Source of the DNA: Chamaea fasciata
Lineage: Eukaryota; Chordata; Aves; Passeriformes; Sylviidae
Reading direction: 5' to 3'
Assembly: GCA_029207755.1 (NCBI GenBank)
Contig: JARCOQ010000002.1
Coordinates: 2,914,001 to 2,978,000, forward strand
Length of the DNA stretch: 64,000 nt
Shown here: positions 44,879 through 56,594 of the stretch, piece after piece
Numbering within the stretch: position 1 is the first letter of the stretch
Layout: every line of letters starts with the position of its first letter
The notes under the pieces: model-generated
What the model was told of the DNA's origin: nothing
The model's database searches: none
What the model saw: only the letters and a program-made list of their open reading frames with translations
Program-made: the position numbers and the translations under genes

Positions 44879-47674
44879 AGAGAGAGGGATGTATATTGGT
44901 ATGTATATTCACAGGAGACTGTATTAAAATGTAATGACACAAATGTAATTTTCACTTCAATTTCGGAGAATAAAGCAAACCCATCTTCTGTCGGTCATAG
45001 TTCCCCCACAACGCCCGCCTCAGAAAATGGGACCTGAATTTTTCCAGTGAAATTAGAACGTCATGGCCTTGACCTGAATAGAAAGAAACGTTAAAAAAAA
45101 TATTTATACAGAAGATGCCAGTGTAATCCATGGGGCTTCTCTGGCTGTTAATTTGTGAGCCTTGTTAATTCGGTGGCAATAACCTGTATTGGTGCAGCTG
45201 AGTGTCAATATTCACACATGTGATTATATGCATTAAAAATGCTCCATTTGCCGTTTTTTCCCCCCCCTCCTAACATGCATGATCAGTTTCAAGCATAACA
45301 CTCTCAAATTTGTATTATATTCAGCCAATCCAGATCTCATTATGTTGGACAAACACTGTACAGGAGGAAAGTGGATCACATAAATGCTCCTAATATTATT
45401 CATGAATTTTCCTACAGCAGTGGTTTGGAAATATGCTACAAATATTCTCCTATAATTTACTTCGTTTAAGCTCTGGTATTGTATTTCTGTGGCGCGTTTT
45501 TTGTTTGGTTTTTGTTTTGGTTTTGGTTTTTTTATGGGTTTGTCTTTTTTTTTTTTCACAGCAGATTGCTGGGCAGAATATTTTGAGTCACGGCTTTATT
45601 TCCCTTCATCCAAAAATTTTGCAGTGAAGGGGGTGCAAATAAATCTGGAGCTGGAAGGGCAACACCAGAAAAAAATGTAGAAGTTTTGAGGTCAAACCAT
45701 TCACTGTATGGGGCTTTCTAGGGCAATTGCCACCTTTTGCCCTCCTTTTCTGATGTTTCTGCAAGGTCTGACAAAAGAATCTTTCTGGCTGTAGTTAAGA
45801 ACGGAACATATCTAATCCTGATATCCAATGAGATGAGAATTCCTATTTGAGAGAGCAGAGACCAAGCAGAATTTTAATCCTGAGAGAACGACCTAATTCA
45901 GATGATGATTCCAAAATCAGAAAAAAAACACAGGCTGGAGATGTCCAATTTGTCATGCCAAAGAAATATTTATCTTTAAAGTCTAAACGTTGTCCCACAC
46001 CCAGTTCTGCACATTCCTGGCTGTGATTAAACACCCTTGTCCTTTTCCAGCTGTCAGCCAGGATCCAGACCTGCTGTGTGAGGTTGGACAGTTGTCACTG
46101 AGTTTGCTGTCCCCCCACTGTTTCCTGTGGGTCTCTGATCCTTCAAGCTTAGGATAACGAAAGTAATTAGCTAAATGGTTGTTCTCTAAATATAGAGAAG
46201 CCACCTAAGTAAGGGCATAGAAGGAATTAACCTTTTTTTGCCTCCACACACACCTCCTAAAGACTTGAACAATTGATTTCACACAGGTAACAAATTAAAG
46301 TTTAACAGCAGTGTGACAAAGACACTTTAGTTTTGCAGCTTATTTCGCATGCTCTAGGAAAGGAGCGCTTTGGCAGATTATCAGTGAGGGACGGATTTGG
46401 GAATGGACACAAACACAGACCCCGAGAGGCTGTTTTACTCCTTCATCTGTTGATTCTTTGGGTTTGTTTTGGGATTTTTTTTTTTCTTGGTTGGTTGGTT
46501 AGATTTTTAGATCTGCACAGCTATTCCCCATATCAGGATCTGTTTCCATGTAATTCTTTTCTGGATTCTGAACTAACCATGTAAAATCAAATTAAGAAAG
46601 AGGATGCACTGCTTTGAGGTAGAGTTGCTCAAAGGCTTTTAGGTATTTTTGATCTCAATCTGCTCTACTCAAGCGCGATAATGGATAATTCATTTGCTAA
46701 ACTGGCATAAGATTTTATTACTAAAACATCTTGTCAGAAAATTGGTAAACTGAAGCCAAGAAGTCAAAAGACAATGAAAGCAGTCTTGTGTGTCTAACAA
46801 AAGATGAGTGTGCATGTGCTGCTTTTAAAACTCAGGAGTATAAACATTGAATGAAACTTTCTAAACGGAACCAAAGTCCCTCACTGAAGGAATCACCCTA
46901 TAAACAGGAATTTGCAGTACAAATTAAAGAAGCTTACTTCACAAATCTTTATAACTATTTCTTCTGTACAATTAACTGTATTTAAAATGTGTTGAATCAG
47001 ATAGACAGATCTCAGCTTGAGATGTAATTTCCATCTGAGCTGGAGCTCTTCACTTTGGTGTTTTTTTTTTTTTTAAATATACATATGTATATGCTTCATA
47101 TCCATCACTGATTAAACATATGTGCTTTGCCTTTCAGAAAATCAAACACATGATGTGTGATCCAGAGCTGGCTGAATCAAGAAAACAACTACACTGACTT
47201 TAGGCATCAGCTTTGATGTGTAAATGTGAGGGGGTTTGGCACTTTTGAAAAGAAAATTTTCCTTTCTCTTTTGGTAATCCATGACTTCCTTGCCCTTCAT
47301 CAGAGCAAGAAATCTTTGCTAATTTGCTGCGGTGAATGAAAAAAACAAACTTGTCCCCTAATGACCTTTGTGCTCTAGCAACGATGCAAGGCCACTGCTT
47401 CAGTACACGGTATTCTGTTGTTCTTTGATTCTTTTTTGTCAGTGTTAGCTCATCTTGATTTCGGATGCTTCATCATTTGCTATTCAATGTTCTGTCCTCT
47501 GTCTGCAGAAATAATGAAACAACAATAAGAAGGATCTTGAGTGCAGCACGTGTCCTCTGAAAGGTGAGAAGAGTTCAGAAATGCTGTTTTATCCAAACAG
47601 TAAGCAGTGCTTTTTAGGAAAGTGCTCGTAAACAAATGTCTTTGCACAACATCGCTTTTAAAGGTTCTGCTTTT

Positions 47675-47720
47675 GTCAGAGAATTAAGCTAATTCTGCTT
47701 AATTAGCTTAATTCTCTGAC
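47675..47720. repeat. Perfect 20-bp inverted repeat, 6-bp loop
   Basis: Left arm 47675-47694 (gtcagagaattaagctaatt), loop ctgctt, right arm 47701-47720 (aattagcttaattctctgac). All 20 positions pair. Symmetry stops abruptly outside both arms. Confidence 0.97.
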
Positions 47721-50488
47721 CCACTGGCAGACATCCACTTCGCATCCATTTACACAAAACCTTCCTTTACTGTTAATGCTGTTTATCTGGGATTTTTAAT
47801 GTTTTAGGACATGATGAGTAGCACCTGATACCCACATGTATTTTTATTGCTGCGCAAATGCAGAGTGGGTTGCCATTAATGACTTGGAACTCTGACACCA
47901 GATTGCCCATAAGAGTTTTCAAATCATGGAACAGGTTCTGTACCTCTAAACTCAGATGGTGCAGCACTAATAATCCAGATTTTAATCTTGCACGCTGCTT
48001 TTATAATTTTATCTCAGTGGGGGTTTTTTTGTCTGTTGTTTAACCACAGAAAAACACTTATGGTTACGCTTAGCAGTGGGTTTGTAAAATGTAAAATTTT
48101 CAGGGTCCCTCGCTTTTCCTTGCAGCCTGCACAGTGCCACTGCAAAGCTGCCTGACTCAGGCCCCTGGGCCAATGTCACCCCAGTGCTGACAGGAGCTCT
48201 CTGTGCTCTTCTCAAAGGTAGAAGGGGGAAATTGCTTCTGTGAGGAATGCAAGACAGATGGCTGCAAGTGCAGCAAGCACTTATTGGTGGAGGGAAATAA
48301 AACCTGCGCCTATTGCACTCTGACAGATTGGTTTGAAAGGGTTCCATGCAGTTCATTACCTCCAACCTGGTAAAAAGAAACTTATTTAGCATCAGTGACA
48401 CCCCACGTTTAATCCCAACCCTTTCAGTGGGGAGGCAGGAGATTATAAGTAGTGGTTTGAGAGCCACCAGCAGCTCTTTTAGGCATCTTAAATCAATTCA
48501 TCCGTAGGCTCTCTGTAATTTGCAGGACGAGGGAATACTGGATGTGAGAGACAGATGAACAAAAAGGTCAGAAAAGAATTGCTTGTCAGGCAGGTATATA
48601 GTAAACATAAATTTAGCCTTGTGTGGATCAATATAAGGTGGTGTGTTCATATCCGATTACCTTAGATGGATTAAGATGTTGGATGTTATTAAGATAATAA
48701 AGGACAGGATTGGCATCATAATGGTGGCACTTTGTCCTTGAAATTCTGTGGCTGGAGAGGTTCCCATTTGTAGATGCCAGATGGTTCTTGAAACCCAGTT
48801 GCTGAAATGAGGGAAGAGTTGGACCTGAACAAGGTTTTCCTGTGAAGTTTCCTTTGGATATTTTCTTCCTCCTGTTTTTTATACATTTTTCTTCTTTTGT
48901 ATTTTCATTTTCCGCCTCAATCCACTTTCCATCTTTATGTTTTGTTAATGAACAATTACTAGCACGGTATCTTGCTTCTGTAATCTTTCTGTTTTTATCA
49001 CCTAGCACACCTGGCCGTGCTCAGGGTTACCCATAATATTTTTGTGGCAATTTCCTGGAAACTGGGCTTAGAAAACTGAGAAGACACACTTTACTGAAGG
49101 TCAGGTAAAGCATCCATCTCTCCCCATTGTCGAATCTGGTTTGTGAATGTGAAAAAATACCTGTTTCCTCATTAAAATTAGCCTGGGGTTGAACGCTTTT
49201 CCTACTCCTTCCACCCGAAAGATCAGGCATGCTCTAGGCTCCCCTCCCTGCCTTTGCACTGCCCTGTCGAGGTGTAATTGTTCCTTTCTAAAGTGTCATT
49301 GTAAGGACAGGATTCTTCTGGGTCATCTTTCTCAGACAATTATTTCAGGCTACACTGTTATAATCGATCTTGCTTTACGGCTTTGTTCTCTTTGGGAAAA
49401 ATTATTTTCATCCATTTTAGATTGCACCTAAATCTTTGCTTTTTCACTCTGCATGCAGTGTGTATTTCAAACACATTATTTTCTTTTTCTTTATATGGCA
49501 TCTACTAATGTCTTACGATAAGAACAAAGTTTAGTTTGAACTTTGTCCCCCTTCTGATTAAACTCCTGGCTGTAGTATTCAGTGGGTTTCATCTCTCTCC
49601 GTTCAGGTTTACCACAAAAATATTAATATTAAATATTGATTAAAACATATTGCATGTATGCCCTGGCACAGCAGTTTTCGGGTGCCTCTGTGAGAATAAT
49701 TCTGTTTTCTTCCTTTGACTCGTCTGCGATGAAATCCTGGGGATCACTTACGATGAATCATTTTAATTGCGCTGTGATTTGTAACACAGCAAGTGGAGGC
49801 CTCTTGCTCTGCTGTGTCTGATATAAATGCAGGCTTTCCTTCCTCTGAGTAATGGGGTAAGATCAAAACATCCAGCACAAATCAATATTAGATACAGCCC
49901 GGCATCACCTGTGGACAGGCACTGCACGAGAGCAGTGAACATAAAATGAGTCACTCTTTCTGTGGCTTCCTTTCCCCTGTGTGCTGGGTGAGTTCTGACC
50001 TCTGAAGAGGTGATGCTTGTTTGTTCGCCTGTTTGTTTGACTTCCCAATTGTTTTATCTCTGATTAGAAGACCCAGCTCGCAGTCACAAGCCCGAAGTGT
50101 CAGAAGAGTCTGAGGGCAGAGCGTTACAGATGAAAAGTGGCTGGAGGAAAGGAGGTTTGCCTTTCCAAGGAAAGGATGGATGTAACCAGAGCAACCTGTA
50201 ATGGCTCTGTGAGCTTAGCTCTGGCCAGGAGAGAGGAAACGAGAAGTGGCTCTATCAGTGTAACAGCCACGATGGTCTGGGTCGATGCTAATGCAGCTCT
50301 GACCTCGTCTGGCTGCAGGCTGACCCTGGGAGGCTGTTCCAGGTCTCAGCACCAGCAGAAGACACAGACCTGTCCCACTTCTCCTGGAAAACAAGGGCTC
50401 AGCTGGGATGGTGACAGAAAAAGTTCTGCTCTCCAGGCAGCTTTTCTTCCTTGCTTTTCATATTCCACAAGGATGTACAGCATAGAAA

Positions 50489-50491
<3 letters not shown>

Positions 50492-50521
<30 letters not shown>
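50492..50521. repeat. T homopolymer, 30 bases
   Basis: The longest homopolymer in the window, with no recognisable mobile element beside it. Confidence 0.95.
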
Positions 50522-50522
<1 letters not shown>

Positions 50523-51129
50523 TGTTTGTTCGGGTTGTTTTAAATAGCCTTGCCTGGCGGTTTATCTGAATCTAACGAATGCATTGATAAGGTGCCAGCT
50601 ATTGTAATCAAGAGACGGAAGGCAACCAACTGGTGCAGTTGCTCCTCTGTAACTTGAGACCACAAAATGAGTGTAAGGATTAACATTCGTGGTTAGATCA
50701 GCATTTCAGGTGCTGAACTTTGCAGTCCCTTCACACTCCTTTGACCCTGCACACCTCACAACCACTCCCAAGCGTCTAGATTGGTGGAAATGGATGTAGG
50801 AAGTGGGTGGGGTTTTGTTTGTGGGGGTTTTTTTGGTCTTTTTCTTCTTCCTAATTTTGGTGGTGGAAGTTGACTGTAATCATCTGAAAAGTGACGGCTT
50901 GTGGCCCATCAGACTCCTGCAGATTTTGCTTTTGCTTCCTATTTTCAGCATGGCTTTGGATATTTCTGTGAGCCAAACAAAGGAGACCTGCTTTGAACAC
51001 CCTCGTTAGGGAGGAGGAAATATTTTGCTTCCAAAAGCCCGTATTCTGTTGTTTGTTACTGCAAGCTCAAAAATAACAACCTTAGAAACATTTCAAAGTT
51101 CTCTAGAGAATGAAGCCTGGTTCAGGAGA

Positions 51130-51235
51130 CTGATGGCCAGATTATACTACCAGGTATGACATAAATCAGGAATAACTCCACTGCACGCAGGGTCATTTCT
51201 CCAGCCTTACCAGGAGCAGAATGTGACCCTCAGTT
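51130..51235. repeat. Old interspersed repeat of the GGCC-ATT...AGCAGAAT type
   Basis: Ends resemble inverted copies of each other (gatggccagattata near the start, agcagaatgtgaccctc near the end), and the interior aaatcaggaataactccact matches an ancient repeat common in reptile and bird genomes. It looks like a non-autonomous DNA-transposon relic. Family name not asserted. Confidence 0.45.
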
Positions 51236-54120
51236 TAATTTCTGAAATGGCATCTGAATTTATTGGAGCCCTGCATCTCTGCAGGACCTTTCTTGGCTTT
51301 GCTGCAGTGGTAGCCTGATGTAAATCAGATTTCCTTGCAGCTGAGAACAGTGCTGATTATATATGAAGCTCTATTAGTGCTTGCTGGAGTTTTGTGTGTC
51401 CTGAGACCACGCTAGGCATGCAAAGAGCTCACCCTTCTGCCTGTGACCTGCAGAAGGAGTAAAGTGTTTTACCGTAGTAATAAAGAGATTACATTAGATG
51501 AAGTTATTTTCAGTAACTATATCAGGAAGATTGAGAGTCAATTATCGCGGCCAGGTTCATCTTTAGGACACCAGCAAAGCAGAGGGAGCAGAGGTTTATA
51601 CTGTACCAGCAGAAAAAGATTTAAAGGCGCTGTGTTCTCACTGAGCACTTGGGCCTGATCTGCAGGAGCAACCGGGGAGGTCACTGAGCACATTTTGGGA
51701 GCTGCAGGCACTCTTGGGGTGCTCTTTAACCCCTTGCACTCATTTCCTCAGCAGCAAAAGCAGGTTGTGTGGCTTTTGCCACCTGTGGAAGTGACTGGTA
51801 GGGATGCTAATGCTGAGGCTCCTGCTATTTCTGGTTTCTGTTTTAACAATTCCTACTCTGTTGCAAAATCTGCTCTGATTTCAGAAAACTTCCCAAGACT
51901 TTTCTCTGCTGTCTCCGTGTGCACTCTCACATCTAAGTTGCACATGTATGATTTTCCTACGATCAGGTGTTAAATGCATTAATTTTTTTTCCCTTTCTTA
52001 AAATAATACCTACAAAGATGCAGAAAACTTGCTTTCCAAAAGAATCTTTGCTATTTGAGAGCCCTGGATTTTTTTTTTTTTAAGTGAAGCTGAGTGTCCT
52101 GTAAGTGTAAAGATTCTGTTGCTTCTCTCATGCTTCATCTGCAGAGGGAAATGTTGCTTGAAGAAAGGCCATATGCACTGATAGATGATCCTGCGAGCTA
52201 TTTTTAAAGAGAGATGTCTGTTCTGAGAATGTGACAGCTGAATCTGTCACCTCTGCACCTCACAATTAAAAGAAACTGATGATCAGCTGGTGGGTGGGAC
52301 TAACACTGGCAAAGATATGCTGACATAAATCCAATCCATGCCTCAGTTACTCTGTCCACAAGATTTTATCTGTTTGGTCACCCTTTACTTACCTTGTGAA
52401 GGAGATGCTTCTTTCTCTTCATTCACCTGTGGGTTTGCTGCATTTTCTATAGATTGAATTTTTGCCTGTTGGAGCACTGAACTGTGTTCCTGATCAAAAC
52501 GGGTCGAGTGATTCCTGTTTGACTGAATGATAGAAATCCCCAATCCGTGTAGTGTGCAGTGGTGTCAGAGAAGGGTTATTATGTTTTTCAACAGCTCACG
52601 GTGTACCCAGAAACCTGTATTGTTTTCTCTTTCCAGCCCTTTTCCTTCCTTTCTGGGGGCTGTAATGCATTTATGAGTTCAGGTGTTTATAATGAGGGGA
52701 TTTCAATCTGGTTTGAGTTAATTCTAGCAGGTGAGTGCCTTTACAGACTCACCCGTGGCACAAGTTAAAATGGTCTGCTTATCCAAAGAATGAACCCCAA
52801 AAGTGTGATCACCACTTGACCTGCCATCTGGAATCAAGACTGTCTGTTAACAAGTCACTGCTTTGTTTTGATAGTATTGATTCCCCAGAACGATTGATTC
52901 CCCTGATTACATTTCAGGAAGCTGCACACCTATTTCTTGCTCAGGCTCTCCTCAACAGCCACTTTGTCTTAGCAGTGGTGGCTGAACTGCTAAAGCAGCT
53001 GCCTTAGAGAAATAGGGAAGCCTAAGGAATCAGTCTGAAAGAAAAGAAACGAAAAAAAACCAACCCCAAACCCAAAAAGCCACACCCCTCAAAGAATTTG
53101 CTTTACCTTCACGTGGACCAGTGTACTGGAATGGTTATCAGTGGAATTGATACACCAGGTGAGGAGAAGTCATGGAGCAAAGCAGGAGGTGTTTTTACTG
53201 AGATCCAGAACATGAGCGTGATTTATCCCTGTTTTGCTCCTCTATGGCTCTGTTAGCTGCACTTAGCGGTCTGAGGGCTTTACTGTAAAGATGTTTTCTC
53301 CTGGTTCTGTTCCCAGTTGCTGTAAATCAGAAGCGCTTTCACTGAGCTTGCGACTTGAGATGTAAAAAAACCAGTGCAGATGAGGAAAGAATTCTGCTTA
53401 GTGCGTAGTATTTTTGGCTGTCAGCAACAAATGACTATTTCTGGATGAATTGCTTCTTCCATACGTGAGAAGGTTGGATGCTGCTTTAGGGAAAGTCCGG
53501 AGAAGGATCCAGGTAAAATTGCTCAGGCCAACAAATCTTCTGTGATTTCTGGAATTCTGTCCCAGGGTCGCCAGAATCAAGCTTCAACTTCTGTAAAAGA
53601 GTCTTTCAACAGCTTTTGTAATGAACAATTTTTGTTGAGGAAAGGCAAAGGTTGGAGGGGAATTATTCCTTGCCTTGAGGCAAACTGAAGTAAAACAAAA
53701 CAAAACAAAAACTTAGGAGGTGTCCTTCTGGCATTCAGGTGTTGACAGAGAGCTCCAAACATCTGGCACGACTCTGCAGGGTTAGGCAGCCTTACATTCT
53801 GAAACAGCTTACACTTTCAAACAATGGCATTTACATGCTTCAGAGCTTTCCTATCTCCTTATCTTGTCCGTGAGCAATTAATAAGTTGGAGCCATTCAGC
53901 TGAGAGTGGTGCCTTGGTTGTGTGCCTTTTATAAAGCAGCTGAGGCGTGAGGAGACTGTGGCTGCCTGCATTTACATGGGCTGCAGCTCACGGACACGGA
54001 GACTTTCCCTTTGATGCACTTTCTTTTGATCCTCTGCACTCTGACTTAGCCAGCAGGTGATAAAATACACCTGCCCCTTGCAGTCAAAATATTATGCTTT
54101 TATGTGCTTGACTTGTCCCC

Positions 54121-54235
54121 CGGGATCTCCAAACACTTTGCAAACCTGTTGGCTAAGCTGTTGTGAGGAGAGAGGATTTATTCTTATTTCCTGCTTAAAT
54201 AAATTGAGGAAGAAAGGAGCGAAGTGATTTGGCCA
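54121..54235 (+). repeat. Ancient SINE/LINE relic (MIR/L3-like)
   Basis: gggatctccaaacactttgc, then gttgtgagg, ttcttatttcctgctt, ataaattgaggaagaaagga, gaagtgatttggccagggtt. This follows, with much divergence, the order of the classic MIR-type 3' sequence (cactttac...cctcacaac...ttatcc...gaaactgagg...aagtgacttgcccaaggt). Plus orientation. Confidence 0.5.
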
Positions 54236-55315
54236 GGGTTGGTGTTTGAGCTGTATCTAACATCCATTTCCTAATTTTATGTAGCAGTGAATCTTTCAGA
54301 ATGTTTTGGGTGTTTGGTTTTGGGGATCGAGGTAGAGGAATCCAGAAAAGTCCACAGCATTTGGAAAACGCTTCTCAAGACAACCTGTGGGAAAGTTATG
54401 GGTCCTAGGCAACTCTGGCTTAGCTGGTGAAGGTTGTGAGTGTATAAACTGGTGAGTTTTAAGTCCTTTAAAAGTATCGTTGATCAGAGCTTCAAAAGTT
54501 GCAACACTTTTCACTGCCTATGCTCGCTACCTATGTGTTCAAATATTCCCCCAAGCCCATAGTGCTGTCCCCAGGCTCACCCCAAAGGAACAAATCTGCT
54601 CCCATTACTTTCTGTCTCTTGGAGCACTTTTCCTCAGATGTTCCTTTTCCACTTTCCCCCCAATATAGAGGAGAGACAGTCTGCTTGTTTTCTGTTTAAG
54701 GCTCAGGAAAAAGAGTCATGAAAGGACCATGACATTCATTTATGCTGGCGTTTCGTGTGGTAGATTTCCTTTTCTTCTCACTGGCAAATGAGAAGCTTGA
54801 AGAATCCCCTAAATGATCTATAGATACAGTGACGGCCACATAGTGGCCCACTCTGACTTGTTCATGGACTTATTTTTGACACAAAAAATTTAACAAAAAA
54901 TTTCAATGAGAAATTTGTACAAACATGATAATTTTGTGGGATTTCCCACGTTAATTTTCAAGGTGATCATTCATGTTCGGGTCTTTCCTGATGCTTTTGC
55001 TTCAGAGTGATTGATCTATAGTAAATGAGACAAATACATGAAAATATGTCAAATGTGTGCACAAGGACAGATAATTCACCAAGATAATTTTGAAGTGTCC
55101 CTGGCTTCTGCATTTATTGCAGTCAACTCTGTAGCTTATGTTTCATGAATTTTTAGTCCCGACCTAATAATTTTCAACCGCAGAAGCGATTTTAGTACTG
55201 AAACTACCTTAAACTTACACCACCGTACACATGAAATAATAAAGCAAATTTTGACCTGGAGAAGAGGGAAATAGTGTGTTGATCCAATCTGGAGTAGTTA
55301 GTTTATGGCGGGAGA

Positions 55316-55337
55316 TTTTTTTTTTTTTTTTTTTTTT
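55316..55337. repeat. T homopolymer, 22 bases
   Basis: Uninterrupted T run between ggaga and gctgctcg; no adjoining element recognised. Confidence 0.95.
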
Positions 55338-56534
55338 GCTGCTCGTGTCACAAGCAGAAATATGGAATCATAAGGCAAAAATGAGTAGCACCTTCAACAT
55401 GAAGGCTCCCTACATAATTGGAATTCAAGGAACTACCCAGCTGCAGAGAAGGAATTGGTAGGTGTGGGATGTTTTATGAGAGCAGCCTTGTGGCGTGCCT
55501 GCAGCAAGAAATGCAAACACATTAAACTCTAAGGTAATGTTGCTTAAATAATTTGTGTGCTTCTGTATATATCTGTATGTTTGCACAGCAGCAGCAGCAG
55601 TTATTGAAACTGATGCTGGATATTTCTGGAGCTTCCATTCAGTGTAGGGGTTAGCTACGTGGAATTTTGAGAGGTGATGGCATTAGATATTTCTCCAACA
55701 CGTGCCAAAACAAACAACCCAGTAATTGCTTTTTTGCTTTTCCATTGTACTCTGCTATTGTAACTTCTTCCTTGTGTTTGCCCTGACTTATTGTCATCTG
55801 TAGTGGTTTTTTTTTAAATTATAGAATATACAAACAACTGAGACAAACTTAGGAAATTATAAAAGCTGCAAACACTTGGATCATCCAGCACAGTGATGCG
55901 CTAGGATACCTTGCATAGCTTCTCTGAATCAGCCATATTTATGTTGCTGTGATCGTCTAAAGCAGGTTTTGTAACTGGGCATTTTTGCTCTAAAGCATTC
56001 TAGAGCAGCGCTGTTACAGCCAAGAAAAACAACCTGGCTTTCCTGGGGAATAAAACATTTACAGAGAAGAAGCAGGTGTGAAGTCCACTGGCAATTCCTT
56101 GGGCAGAGAATGGAGCACAAAGCAGATGGGTTTCACTTCCAGCTCTTGGGAGGCTGTTCAAGGATGTTGCAGGTGGCATCAGTGTTTGAAATGCCCGCAG
56201 ACGCATTCCCCAAGAAAGGAAGGGCATGGAGTGCATTCCCAGGCTGTGCAAGGTTATCAGAAAGTCTCACCCTTCTGCAAAGCTGGGCTCTTCCTTGGGA
56301 TCTGGGCTTTTTCCTGCAGGGCACCATGGAAGGCAGGGCTCTGGAGGTGCCCCACGGCACATGAGAAGCACAGGGAGCTGTGAGGAGCTGGCCTGAGCTC
56401 TGCTTTCCATGCTCAGGATGGCAGCCTTTGGCCCCCTTAGCCAGGTATCAGGTAAAGGCCAAATTTTGGTCTGCTTGAATTCACTGGTGTCACCAGAGGT
56501 GGGCAAATCTGCACCAGAAAGGATTCCCATCTAT

Positions 56535-56594
56535 GCAGCATGTTAACTTTGGATATCACGACATGCTGCCTATCACAATGTACTCCAAAGTTAA
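56535..56594. repeat. Two interlocking inverted repeats
   Basis: gcagcatg (56535-56542) pairs with catgctgc (56562-56569), and ttaactttgga (56543-56553) pairs with tccaaagttaa (56584-56594). The pairs overlap in pseudoknot order. The phrase attcccatct also occurs directly repeated on both sides. Confidence 0.8.

Noticed and set aside
45433..45627. Hydrophobic, membrane-like small frame (FGFCFGFGFFMGLSFFFF)
   Set aside because: A translation of T/G-rich low-complexity DNA; not credible as a gene.
48009..48467. 152-codon open frame on the minus strand
   Set aside because: No recognisable domain and no gene context; it lies in intergenic DNA and its length is within chance expectation.
56078..56383. 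Overlapping frames of 75-101 codons on both strands
   Set aside because: A locally GC-richer patch with several open frames and no single supported one; no family resemblance.
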